Made by a program: the position numbers and the translations under genes. Shown here in pieces: positions 1 through 6,233 of a stretch of 10,703 bases of DNA; the first letter of the stretch is position 1, and each line of letters starts with the position of its first letter. The DNA is from an uncultured Oscillospiraceae bacterium. GTDB taxonomy: Bacteria > Bacillota > Clostridia > Oscillospirales > Oscillospiraceae. Under the pieces are notes generated by a model. The model made no database searches. It saw only the letters and a list, made by a program, of their open reading frames with translations, and was not told the origin of the DNA. The stretch lies in contig CAKTXB010000051.1 in NCBI GenBank assembly GCA_934630555.1, forward strand, positions 1 through 10,703. The letters run 5' to 3'.

Positions 1-267
1 TGTCTCGGCGCGCCGAAGCAGGAGCTTTTCATGAAGGACCATCTGGACGCGCTGCATGTGAAGCTGATGATCGGTCTCGGCGGTACGCTCGACAGCTTTG
101 CCGGCACGGTCAAGCGCGCTCCCCAATGGATGATCCGCCTTGATCTCGAGTGGCTCTACCGCCTGTTGAAGCAGCCCAGCCGCTTTGGCCGGATGCTGCG
201 CCTGCCCAAATATATCTGGGCCGTCCTGTGTGAACGCATAAGGAGAACAAAAAAATGGGAAAACTGA
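1..267 (+). CDS. WecG/TagA/CpsF-family glycosyltransferase, C-terminal 88 residues (5' end outside window)
   Basis: The frame is open from base 1 and ends in TGA at 265-267. The first residues read [10 protein letters not shown], followed by [17 protein letters not shown] and then [21 protein letters not shown]. These are the conserved closing blocks of the WecG/TagA/CpsF family. Such enzymes transfer an N-acetylmannosamine(-uronate)-type sugar to undecaprenyl-diphosphate-linked GlcNAc during wall teichoic acid or surface polysaccharide synthesis, acting at the inner face of the membrane. The tail ends in a basic, aromatic stretch ([16 protein letters not shown]) that fits the membrane-binding C-terminal appendage known for TagA. 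The last 13 bases overlap the start of the next gene, so the two are probably translated together. The donor sugar cannot be assigned without the missing N-terminus. Confidence 0.85.
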   Translation, partial: CLGAPKQELFMKDHLDALHVKLMIGLGGTLDSFAGTVKRAPQWMIRLDLEWLYRLLKQPSRFGRMLRLPKYIWAVLCERIRRTKKWEN

Positions 268-923
268 TCGTATTCGAGGGCACCGACGGCAGCGGCAAGT
301 CCACGCAGTTCGCACTGCTCACGCACCGGCTCGAGGCCGCGCACCGCACGTTCCGCAAGCTCCAGTTCCCGCAATATCTCGAGCCCTCCAGCGCCCTCAT
401 CCGCATGTATCTCAACGGCGACTTCGGTGATTCGCCCGATGCCGTCAACGCCTACGCCGCCTCCGCATTCTATGCAGTAGACCGCTACGCATCCTACAAG
501 CGCGTCTGGCAAAGTGATTACGAGCACGGCGGCCTCATCCTGTCCGACCGCTATACCACGTCCAACGCCGTCCATCAGGGCGGCAAGCTCCCGCCAGATG
601 AGCAAGACGCGTTCTTCGCCTGGCTCTACGACTTTGAATACACCCGCTTCGGCCTGCCGAAGCCTGATCTGGTGCTCTGCCTTGATATGCCTGTCGAGCT
701 GACTGAACAGCTCATGCGCAAGCGCGAACGGCAGACCGATACGCGCGCCGACATTCACGAGCGCGACAGCGCCTATCTGCGCCACTGCCGGGAAACGGCC
801 CTGCGCGCGGCCAAATTCTATGGCTGGCACGTCATCTCCTGCGCCAAAGACGGTAAGCTCCGCCCCATCGAAGACATCCACGAAGAAATTTACGCACGCG
901 TTCAGGCGTGTATGGAGGAATAA
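255..923 (+). CDS. tmk: Thymidylate kinase family (dTMP/deoxynucleoside kinase), 222 aa
   Basis: This is a P-loop kinase of the dTMP kinase family, expected to phosphorylate dTMP (or a related deoxynucleoside or nucleotide) with ATP in the cytosol. The Walker A loop is GTDGSGKST at residues 9-17. The nucleotide-site DRY lies at residues 98-100, followed by TTSNAVHQ. A basic lid-like segment ([16 protein letters not shown]) spans about 156-171. Length is normal to slightly long for the family. The ATG at 255 follows AGGAG at 241-245 with 9 bases spacing and lies inside the end of the upstream glycosyltransferase gene. The dTMP substrate is inferred from the family. Its place in an envelope operon and some divergence from textbook Tmk leave open a paralogue with a different nucleotide preference. 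Confidence 0.85.
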   Translation: MGKLIVFEGTDGSGKSTQFALLTHRLEAAHRTFRKLQFPQYLEPSSALIRMYLNGDFGDSPDAVNAYAASAFYAVDRYASYKRVWQSDYEHGGLILSDRYTTSNAVHQGGKLPPDEQDAFFAWLYDFEYTRFGLPKPDLVLCLDMPVELTEQLMRKRERQTDTRADIHERDSAYLRHCRETALRAAKFYGWHVISCAKDGKLRPIEDIHEEIYARVQACMEE

Positions 924-926
924 ATT

Positions 927-1475
927 ATGGTAGCTATTCTGCTTGGAAACGGTTTTGAACCCGTCGAAGCCATCGCCCCGTGCGACATTCTCCGCCGCGG
1001 CGGTGTAGAAGTAAAGCTCGCGTCCGTTCATCCCCAGCGTCTGGTCCATGGCGGCCAGGGCGTTCGCGTTGAGGCCGACTGCCTTGTCAGCGACCTGCGC
1101 GCTCAGGACCTTGACATGGTCGTTCTGCCCGGCGGCCTTGGCGGCGTCGAGTCCATCCTTGCAAGCGAAGAAGCGCTTGCGCTCGTAAAAGCCGTGCACG
1201 CGGCAGGCCGCTATGTCGCCGCCATCTGTGCCGCGCCGACCATCCTTGCAAAGCTGCACATCACCGACGGCAAGCGCGCCACATGTTACCCCGGCATGGA
1301 GGCCCATATGGGCTCCGCCAGCATGACCGGCGCGCCCACCGAACAGGACGGCACGATTCTCACCGGCCGTGCCGCCGGCAGCGCCGAAGCGTTTGGCCTG
1401 CGCCTGCTCGCCGCCCTGCACGGGGAAGCAGCAGCCGCCGCCGTTGCCGATCAAATCGTCAGTACCGGCGTATAA
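927..1475 (+). CDS. DJ-1/PfpI family protein, 182 aa
   Basis: A single-domain DJ-1/PfpI (ThiJ/YajL-like) protein of normal length. The nucleophile-elbow cysteine is C101 in AAICAAPT, preceded by the VVLPGG strand-turn at about 65-70. E14 in GFEPVEA aligns with the glutamate that hydrogen-bonds the reactive cysteine in DJ-1 (E18). The position of human His126 appears to be Tyr121 here (CYPG), as is common in bacterial members. Family members have been linked to oxidative stress defence, glyoxalase III or deglycase activity; which applies cannot be told from sequence. The gene starts 3 bases after the kinase stop. Its GGAGG (914-918) lies inside the kinase gene, so it is clearly in the same operon. 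Confidence 0.9.
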   Translation: MVAILLGNGFEPVEAIAPCDILRRGGVEVKLASVHPQRLVHGGQGVRVEADCLVSDLRAQDLDMVVLPGGLGGVESILASEEALALVKAVHAAGRYVAAICAAPTILAKLHITDGKRATCYPGMEAHMGSASMTGAPTEQDGTILTGRAAGSAEAFGLRLLAALHGEAAAAAVADQIVSTGV

Positions 1476-1496
1476 CACGCCAAAACGGAGGAACCT

Positions 1497-2948
1497 ATGT
1501 CCGAACATGAAACCAACCCGCAGCAGGACGACCTGTCCGGCCTTTCACTGGACGATCTGTTGCAAAGCGCCCGCGATGAGCTGGCCCGCGCCGATGCGCT
1601 CGTAGACGGCGATATTCCCGGCAATGCCGAAGCCGCGCCCGAGCGCTCCAAAGAGGAAGCCGACCTGCTTCCGACGCCGGAGCTTTCCGCACAGGCCGCC
1701 GCACCGCAGCAGCCCATTGACGAAGCAGGGGAGTCGGAAGCCCCGCGCCGCGCGCGCCTGCCGGGCGCTGTGCGTGTGCTGCTGTATGTCTGCGTCGTGC
1801 TGTTCGTGTCCGTCGGCCTTGCCGTCGGCGGCTGGCGCTGCGCGCAGGATGTGCTCGCGCTCACAAAGCCCGACCGCCTCGTCACCGTCACAGTCGAAGA
1901 AAACATGTCCATTGCCGACCTTACGCAGGAGCTGCATGACAAAGGCCTCGTCGATTACCCGTGGCTGTTCAAGTTCTACTGCTGGTATTCCCATGCCGAG
2001 CGCAAGATCGACCCCGGCACGTACCAGCTCAACAACCTCTATGACTATCATGCCCTCATCAACGGCATGATCGCCTCGTCCGGCGACCGCGCCTCCGTCA
2101 CCGTCACCATCCCCGAGGGCTATGAATGTGAAGACATCTTCGCCCTTCTTGCCGAAAACGGCGTCAGCACGGTCGACGCGCTCGAAAAAACGGCCTCCAG
2201 CTACGAATTTGACTATGATTTCCTGCAGGACCTGCCCTATGGCGAGGCCAATCGCCTTGAGGGCTACCTCTTCCCGGACACATATGCGTTCTATCTCGAC
2301 GATGCGCCCGAGAACATTCTTGATAAATTCCTGCGCAATTTTGACCGCAAGCTGACCGACGACCTGCGTGCCCAGCTCGATACGCTCAACGAGCAGCTGG
2401 CCCTGCGCATGGAGCAAAATGATTTCACGCCCGAGCAGATCGAGGCCGGCAAGCTCACGCTGCACGATGTCATCACCGTCGCCTCGCTCGTGGAAAAGGA
2501 AACGGCCAAAACATCCGAATCGGCCGCCATCGCCTCGGTCATCTACAACCGGCTTTGCAGCAAGCTCTATCCCTGCCTGCAGATCGACGCCACCATCCAG
2601 TACGCCCTTTCCGAGCGCAAGGAGGTGCTGTCCAATACCGACAAAGCCGTTATCAGCCCCTACAACACCTACACGAACGCAGGCCTGCCCGCCGGGCCGA
2701 TCGCAAACCCCGGCATCAATTCCATCCGTGCGGCCCTCTATCCGGCAGACACCGACTACTATTTCTACGCCCTTGGAAACGACGGCGTGCACAAATTCTC
2801 CACCACGTACTATGAGCATCAGGAGTTCCTCGATTCTCTGAACGCGACAGGGGAGAGCGCTGCCGAAGCAGCAGACGACTCTGCCCAGCCGGACGCGCAG
2901 ACGGAAGAAACCGCCCAGCCTGCGGAGGATACAGCCAATGGCACATAA
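1497..2948 (+). CDS. mltG: Endolytic murein transglycosylase MltG (YceG-like), 483 aa
   Basis: MltG cuts nascent glycan strands in peptidoglycan, setting chain length at the outer face of the membrane. The protein has a long acidic, low-complexity cytoplasmic N-terminus (1-85), one membrane helix (about 91-112), a LysM-like part beginning near 128 (VTVEENMSIADLTQELHDKG) and the YceG core. The catalytic glutamate is predicted as E333 in ASLVEKET, and YNRL, LQIDATIQYAL, SPYNTY and GLPAGPIANPG follow as in the family. The core ends near 446. The last ~35 residues are an acidic Ala/Glu/Asp tail that is probably disordered. GGAGG at 1487-1491 supports the ATG at 1497. The stop overlaps the U32 gene by 11 bases. 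In B. subtilis the homologue (yrrL) also lies beside U32 genes, which supports the call. Confidence 0.95.
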   Translation: MSEHETNPQQDDLSGLSLDDLLQSARDELARADALVDGDIPGNAEAAPERSKEEADLLPTPELSAQAAAPQQPIDEAGESEAPRRARLPGAVRVLLYVCVVLFVSVGLAVGGWRCAQDVLALTKPDRLVTVTVEENMSIADLTQELHDKGLVDYPWLFKFYCWYSHAERKIDPGTYQLNNLYDYHALINGMIASSGDRASVTVTIPEGYECEDIFALLAENGVSTVDALEKTASSYEFDYDFLQDLPYGEANRLEGYLFPDTYAFYLDDAPENILDKFLRNFDRKLTDDLRAQLDTLNEQLALRMEQNDFTPEQIEAGKLTLHDVITVASLVEKETAKTSESAAIASVIYNRLCSKLYPCLQIDATIQYALSERKEVLSNTDKAVISPYNTYTNAGLPAGPIANPGINSIRAALYPADTDYYFYALGNDGVHKFSTTYYEHQEFLDSLNATGESAAEAADDSAQPDAQTEETAQPAEDTANGT

Positions 2949-4158
2949 ACCCGAACTCCTTGCCCCCGCAGGCGATATGGAGCGGCTCAAAATGGCCGTC
3001 CTCTACGGCGCGGACGCCGTCTATCTTGCCGGAACGAGCTTCGGGATGCGCTCTTTTGCCGGAAACTTCACCCCCGACGAGCTGCCGGAGGCCGTGCGCT
3101 TTGCGCACGCGCACAATGTCCGCGTCCACGTCACGGTCAATACCATGCCGCGCGGCGACGAGGTGCCGCACCTGCCGGAGCACCTGAAACACCTCGACCG
3201 CTGCGGCGTCGACGCGCTCATCATCGCCGACCTCGGCGTGTTCACCATGGCCGGGCGGTACGCGCCCAACTGTGAGCGCCACATCTCCACCCAGCAGTCC
3301 ATCGCCAACGCCCCCTGCGCCGCCGCGTGGCATGACCTTGGCGCGCAGCGCGTCGTGCTGGCACGCGAGCTCTCGCTGGAGGAGATCCGCCGCATCCGTG
3401 CCGACACGCCGCCCACGCTGGAGCTGGAATCGTTCTGCCACGGCGCCATGTGCGTGTCCTATTCCGGCCGCTGCCTGCTCAGCAACTACATGACGGGCCG
3501 CGACTCCAACCGCGGCGCGTGCGCCCAGCCCTGCCGCTATCAGTACGCCCTTATGGAGGAAAAGCGCCCCGGCGAATATTTCCCCGTCTTTGAGGACGAA
3601 AAGGGCACCTATATCCTCAACTCCCGCGACCTGTGCATGATCGACCATCTGGACGACCTCATGGACGCCGGCCTCGACTGCCTCAAGATCGAGGGCCGCG
3701 CCAAATCGGCCTACTACGCCGCCATTGTTACCGGCGCATACCGCCATGTTCTCGATGCTGTTGCCGCCGGCCGCGCGCCCGATCCCATCTGGCGCGATGA
3801 AGTCGAGCACGTGTCACACCGCCACTATTCCACCGGCTTTTTCTATGGCTACCCCGGCCAGTATACCGAATCCTCACGGTACCTGCGTGACTGGCAGATC
3901 TGCGCTGTCGTGGAATCCTGTGACCCGGATGGCAAGGCCATTCTCAGTCTGCGCAACAAGTTCCGCCGCGGCGACACAGTCGAGCTCGTCGGCCCGGACT
4001 GCAAGCCGTTTTCGTGGACGGCAGGGGAGATGACCGATCTGGACGGCCTTCCGCTGCCGGAGCCGCGCACCCCGCAGCAGCGCTTCTGTGCCAAACTGCC
4101 GCACTGCGTGCCGCCGTTTTCCTTTGTCCGCCACGCAGCCGAGCTGTCCGCCGAATAA
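2938..4158 (+). CDS. U32 family protein (TrhP/RlhA/YrrN-O-like), 406 aa
   Basis: Members of this family were named peptidases, but bacterial TrhP (YrrN/YrrO, YegQ) proteins take part in prephenate-dependent 5-hydroxyuridine formation at tRNA position 34, and others modify rRNA or act in ubiquinone synthesis. The protein opens with PELLAPAGDMERLKMAVLYGADAVY in segments typical of the TIM-barrel start. It carries the U32 signature ESFCHGAMC at 164-172. Cysteines at 172, 179, 195 and 199 (spacing X6, X15, X3) are candidates for the iron-sulfur cluster seen in related proteins; C233 is another candidate. A conserved LKIEGR block lies at 249-254. The ATG at 2938 has GGAGG at 2924-2928 inside mltG, and the 11-base overlap implies coupled translation. 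The tRNA-hydroxylation role is inferred from family and the mltG neighbourhood. Confidence 0.88.
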   Translation: MAHKPELLAPAGDMERLKMAVLYGADAVYLAGTSFGMRSFAGNFTPDELPEAVRFAHAHNVRVHVTVNTMPRGDEVPHLPEHLKHLDRCGVDALIIADLGVFTMAGRYAPNCERHISTQQSIANAPCAAAWHDLGAQRVVLARELSLEEIRRIRADTPPTLELESFCHGAMCVSYSGRCLLSNYMTGRDSNRGACAQPCRYQYALMEEKRPGEYFPVFEDEKGTYILNSRDLCMIDHLDDLMDAGLDCLKIEGRAKSAYYAAIVTGAYRHVLDAVAAGRAPDPIWRDEVEHVSHRHYSTGFFYGYPGQYTESSRYLRDWQICAVVESCDPDGKAILSLRNKFRRGDTVELVGPDCKPFSWTAGEMTDLDGLPLPEPRTPQQRFCAKLPHCVPPFSFVRHAAELSAE

Positions 4159-4166
4159 GCACACAA

Positions 4167-4200
4167 AAGCGCCCGCAGAGCAGCTGCTCTGCGGGCGCTT
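4167..4200 (+). terminator. GC-rich perfect palindrome after the U32 gene
   Basis: The 34 bases form a perfect inverted repeat (AAGCGCCCGCAGAGCAG and its complement) starting 8 bases after the U32 stop. The + side lacks a U-tract and runs straight into GAGCGCGTCA. The minus side has only a short TTTT. It is therefore an operon-end hairpin that either stabilises the 3' end or terminates weakly, with the clearer terminator lying at 4436. Confidence 0.6.
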
Positions 4201-4230
4201 GAGCGCGTCAAAAAAGCATTTTTGACACGC

Positions 4231-4366
4231 TTTCAAACGCGAACCGCTGCGCTGGGTCCGCGTTTGAGAAGGCTTGCGCCATGCTGCGCGCAGAATTTGT
4301 GCGCTTACAGCGCACAAATTCTGCGTTTGCATGACGTAAAGTATTTTCGGCGACGTACACGCCGCC
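4231..4366 (+). repeat. Interspersed intergenic repeat, copy A
   Basis: Two blocks of this non-coding stretch recur on the opposite strand in the element at 6234-6445. Block 1 (4231-4292) matches the complement of 6384-6445 at 60 of 62 positions. Block 2 (4338-4366) matches the complement of 6234-6262 at 28 of 29. Block 1 itself folds, because TCAAACGCG at its left end pairs with CGCGTTTGA. Between the blocks is a hairpin absent from the other copy: a perfect 16-bp stem (4289-4304 with 4310-4325) around the loop TTACA. Just upstream, 4201-4232 holds another near-perfect inverted repeat (GCGTCAAAAA against TTTTTGACACGC). No credible gene lies in 4159-4577. The copies look like a short dispersed, non-autonomous repeat family. 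Confidence 0.8.
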
Positions 4367-4435
4367 GCCGAAAATGGTTAGAACTTTTTTCGCGCCTGCG
4401 GGCGCGAACTCTGCGAGGCTTTTTTGACAGACTGG

Positions 4436-4469
4436 GCCCCGGCGCGGAAGCTCCGCGCCGGGGCTTTTT
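4436..4469 (+). terminator. Rho-independent terminator
   Basis: A perfect 13-bp GC-rich stem (4436-4448 with 4452-4464, GCCCCGGCGCGGA) with a 3-base loop is followed by TTTTT at 4465-4469. Orientation fits the end of transcription from the upstream U32 operon, insulating the HD-domain gene. Another T-run, TTTTTTGACAG, precedes it at about 4419-4429. Confidence 0.75.
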
Positions 4470-4504
4470 GCGGCCTTTGCGGCAAAAAAATGGGGCGCTG
4501 GTGG

Positions 4505-4534
4505 TTGTGGGGGATGCGTGAGCGGGTGTATAAT
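4505..4534 (+). promoter_or_regulatory. Candidate promoter for the HD-domain gene
   Basis: A perfect TATAAT lies at 4529-4534, about 44 bases upstream of the ATG at 4578. The best -35 is a weak TTGTGG at 4505-4510 with an 18-base spacer. The location, after a terminator and before a strong ribosome-binding site, supports it. The poor -35 keeps confidence moderate. Confidence 0.45.
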
Positions 4535-4577
4535 GAGGAAAACGCCGGCCTGAACGGCGGCTTGTGGGAGGTTTTTT

Positions 4578-5090
4578 ATGATCGCAGCGGCAGCGACGGA
4601 GAAGATGATCGGCTTTTATGCGGGCAACCGGCATGATGTGGCGCATTTTTTGAAGGTTTGGGCCTTGGCCAGGACCATTGGGGAACTGGAAGGGCTGGAT
4701 GCGCGGACACAGGAGGTTTTGGAGCTGGCGGCGGTGGTGCATGATATTGCGTGCCCGCTGTGCCGGGAAAAGTATGGCAACACGGACGGTAAGAATCAGG
4801 AGCGGGAAAGCGCGGCGCTGGTGGAGGCGTTTTTTGCCGATCTGCCGGTGGATGCGGCGGCGGTGGCGCGCATTGCGTGGCTGGCGGCACATCATCACAC
4901 GTATACGGATGTGGACGGGGCGGACCACCGCATTTTGCTGGAGGCGGATTTTCTGGTGAATGCCGACGAGGGAAGCGTTGGGCGCGCGGCGATCGCCAGG
5001 ATGCGCGAGCGGGTGTTTCGCACAAAGAGCGGAACGCGGCTGCTGGATGCCATTTATCTGCGGGCGGAGGCGGACGAAGCGGATGGATAG
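4578..5090 (+). CDS. HD-domain metal-dependent phosphohydrolase, 170 aa
   Basis: A compact HD-superfamily protein. The metal ligands are visible in order: H23 (DVAHFLKV), the H55-D56 pair in VVHDIAC, one or two of the histidines in LAAHHHTYTD (105-107), and D124 in LLEADFLVN. This arrangement fits soluble HD proteins that hydrolyse nucleotides or other phosphate esters. The substrate cannot be assigned. The ATG at 4578 is preceded by GGGAGG at 4566-4571. The gene stands alone between its own candidate promoter and a convergent hairpin. Codon use is strongly G-ending (GCG, CTG, GTG), unlike the C-ending upstream operon on the same strand. The start is well supported by the ribosome-binding site; biochemical function is open. 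Confidence 0.85.
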   Translation: MIAAAATEKMIGFYAGNRHDVAHFLKVWALARTIGELEGLDARTQEVLELAAVVHDIACPLCREKYGNTDGKNQERESAALVEAFFADLPVDAAAVARIAWLAAHHHTYTDVDGADHRILLEADFLVNADEGSVGRAAIARMRERVFRTKSGTRLLDAIYLRAEADEADG

Positions 5091-5098
5091 AAGCGGGA

Positions 5099-5131
5099 AA
5101 GCGCCCCGGCACGAGTCGTGCCGGGGCGCTT
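5099..5131. terminator. Shared hairpin between convergent genes
   Basis: The stem AAGCGCCCCGGCAC (5099-5112) pairs perfectly with 5118-5131 around the loop GAGTC. It lies between the stop of the HD gene (5090) and the stop of the minus-strand regulator (5139) and could serve both. Neither side has a long T-run. The tag TGACACGCT lies against its minus-strand 5' side and includes the regulator's stop codon. Confidence 0.6.
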
Positions 5132-5138
5132 GAGCGTG

Positions 5139-5315
5139 TCAGGGATCGGGGGCGTCGTCCATGTTGTCAAGGGCGAAGGCGATCATCTGGTTGATGAGTT
5201 CATTGCGGCTGATGCCGACGGCGGCGGCTTTATCATCGACCTGCCGGAGCGTATCGGTGGAGATGCGCATGGAGATCACCTCTTTTTCGGGCTTGCGTGC
5301 AACGAATTTTGCCAT
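5139..5315 (-). CDS. Ribbon-helix-helix (CopG/Arc-type) DNA-binding protein, 58 aa
   Basis: A small RHH regulator, expected to bind DNA as a dimer through paired beta-strands. From the ATG at 5315 the order is a basic N-terminus (MAKFVARKPEK), the ribbon strand EVISMRIS, helix A (TDTLRQVDDKAAAVG), helix B (SRNELINQMIAFALDNM) and an acidic end. ATG 5315 is preferred because GGTGG lies 5 bases upstream. A GTG at 5324 in the same frame would add three residues and has AAGG upstream. The start is separated from the divergent small gene by an unusually AT-rich spacer with an inverted repeat, a plausible target for autoregulation. There is no toxin-like gene next to it on the same strand, so an antitoxin role is not supported. 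Confidence 0.8.
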   Translation of the reverse strand: MAKFVARKPEKEVISMRISTDTLRQVDDKAAAVGISRNELINQMIAFALDNMDDAPDP

Positions 5316-5347
5316 GTTGGCCACCGCCTTGTCGTTTTCTCTTGATT

Positions 5348-5410
5348 ATTGTATTCTGTTCTGATAGGATATAATATATTCTAAAATAGATATTGATTAT
5401 AGAATACAAT
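5348..5410. promoter_or_regulatory. AT-rich divergent control region with 10-bp inverted repeat
   Basis: Within very GC-rich DNA, 5341-5410 is almost pure A/T. ATTGTATTCT at 5348-5357 is repeated exactly inverted as AGAATACAAT at 5401-5410; the two arms are centred 53 bases apart. A perfect + strand TATAAT lies at 5370-5375, and a minus-strand TATAAT at 5401-5396. Neither has a convincing -35. The repeats flank the likely promoters of the RHH gene (leftward) and the small zinc-motif gene (rightward), so they are candidate operators, perhaps for the RHH protein itself. This is inference from position. Confidence 0.6.
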
Positions 5411-5425
5411 CGGGAGGGAGCGGCG

Positions 5426-5626
5426 ATGCGGCGGCGGGGCTATGTTTGTCTGTTGGTGGTGCTGGCACTGCTTTGGGGCGTGCTGTGCTATGCTGCCTGC
5501 GGAACGCAGGTATGCCGGGTATGCCGCGGGCGCGGGGCGTTTATGCAGCATCGGTGCGCCGTGTGCGGCGGAACAGGATTTTTGCGGCGGGATACTTGGC
5601 AGGACGCGGCGGATGTGATAGACTGA
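5426..5626 (+). CDS. Small membrane-anchored protein with two CxxCxGxG (DnaJ-type zinc) motifs, 66 aa
   Basis: I do not recognise this as a named gene. The ATG at 5426 has GGGAGGG at 5412-5418 and is preferred over an upstream ATG at 5393 that falls inside the AT-rich control region. Residues 1-4 are basic (MRRR), and 7-24 are hydrophobic, forming either one membrane helix or a signal peptide. The following part carries CRVCRGRG (30-37) and CAVCGGTG (44-51). These two CxxCxGxG repeats match the zinc-binding pattern of DnaJ and BSD2-like proteins, and the pair can complete one zinc site. An acidic tail ends the protein. It may act in redox or folding work at or outside the membrane. The extra C21 and C25 near the helix end could allow lipidation, but the lipobox is poor. 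An AllA-like gene starts 52 bases later. Confidence 0.72.
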   Translation: MRRRGYVCLLVVLALLWGVLCYAACGTQVCRVCRGRGAFMQHRCAVCGGTGFLRRDTWQDAADVID

Positions 5627-5678
5627 ATGGGGAAACCTGCGCGGGGTGCGCATATTTTTGAATTTTGGAGGAATTTCA

Positions 5679-6170
5679 ATGAGGACTGTGACCGTTCAGC
5701 CGCTGAGCCGGGAGGCCTTTGCACCGTTTGGCCAGTATTATGCCATGGAGCAGCCGGAGGGCTATGCTCTGTGCGGCGAATTGCACCGCTTTTTCCCGGA
5801 CCGTATGACTGCCGACAGCGAGCACCGGCTTGGCCTGTCGCCGATCTTGGTGAAGAAGCCGGCGCGTATGATTATTACGCAGCAGGAATATCACACCACG
5901 ACGTGGGAGATGATCCTGCCGCTGAATGACGACATGATCGTCCACTGCGCGCCGGCCTCGGGCGGGGCGCCGGTGACGGAGTTGGCGCAGGCCTTTTTGG
6001 TGCCGAAGCACACGCTGGTGAAGATGAACGCGGCCATCTGGCATCTGGCGCCGCTGCCGGCGAACGAGGACGAGCTGTCGGCTATTATCATTCTGCCGGA
6101 GTGCACGTATGCAAACGACTGCTCTGTGGTGGACTTGAGCCCGGAGCAGCAGTTTGAGATCGTGCGGTAA
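5679..6170 (+). CDS. AllA-like cupin protein (ureidoglycolate lyase family), 163 aa
   Basis: The protein begins VTVQPLSREAFAPFG, the typical AllA opening (a PLS-EAF-FG pattern). It then shows the family core QQEYHTTTWEMILPL (69-82, with H72) and the late block KMNAAIWHLAPL (115-126, with W121-H122). AllA splits ureidoglycolate to glyoxylate and urea in allantoin degradation. No other allantoin or purine-degradation gene is visible here, so a related but different lyase or isomerase activity is quite possible. The ATG at 5679 is chosen because GGAGG (5667-5671) precedes it by 7 bases; an upstream in-frame ATG at 5646 has no such site. It may be co-transcribed with the 66-residue zinc-motif gene. 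Codons are G-ending, like the HD gene. Confidence 0.72.
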   Translation: MRTVTVQPLSREAFAPFGQYYAMEQPEGYALCGELHRFFPDRMTADSEHRLGLSPILVKKPARMIITQQEYHTTTWEMILPLNDDMIVHCAPASGGAPVTELAQAFLVPKHTLVKMNAAIWHLAPLPANEDELSAIIILPECTYANDCSVVDLSPEQQFEIVR

Positions 6171-6181
6171 CGGGAACAGGA

Positions 6182-6212
6182 CAGGCCCTCCCGGCGGTGC
6201 CGGGAGGGCCTG
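6182..6212 (+). terminator. GC-rich hairpin after the AllA-like gene
   Basis: CAGGCCCTCCCGGC (6182-6195) pairs perfectly with 6199-6212 around the loop GGT, starting 12 bases after the stop. There is no U-tract; the next bases are AAAGCGTGTCA, the inverted form of the tag also found beside the hairpins at 4167 and 5099. It probably marks or protects the 3' end and may be a weak terminator. Confidence 0.6.
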
Positions 6213-6233
6213 AAAGCGTGTCAGGAGACTTTT

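Noticed and set aside
156..1508. Long minus-strand open frame (450 codons) opposite the kinase and DJ-1 genes
   Set aside because: It mirrors strongly supported + strand genes with family motifs and ribosome-binding sites. Its translation is Gly/Ala/Val/Arg-rich without a recognisable domain, as expected for antisense frames in GC-rich DNA.
1545..2990. Long minus-strand open frame (481 codons) opposite mltG
   Set aside because: Antisense shadow of a clear MltG gene; no domain or ribosome-binding site.
2716..3810. Minus-strand open frame opposite the mltG/U32 junction
   Set aside because: Runs across the overlap of two real genes and has no recognisable motifs.
4222..4521. Possible small gene (99 codons) in the intergenic repeat region
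   Set aside because: Arg-rich translation of hairpin repeats, ends past a terminator, no ribosome-binding site.
4159..4577. CRISPR array or riboswitch in the repeat-rich intergenic regions
   Set aside because: Repeats are two inverted copies, not regularly spaced direct repeats, and I recognise no known riboswitch core.
5139..5626. Toxin-antitoxin system made of the RHH protein and the small membrane protein
   Set aside because: RHH antitoxins usually sit in the same operon and strand as the toxin. Here the genes diverge, and the small protein has a DnaJ-type zinc motif rather than a toxin-like make-up.
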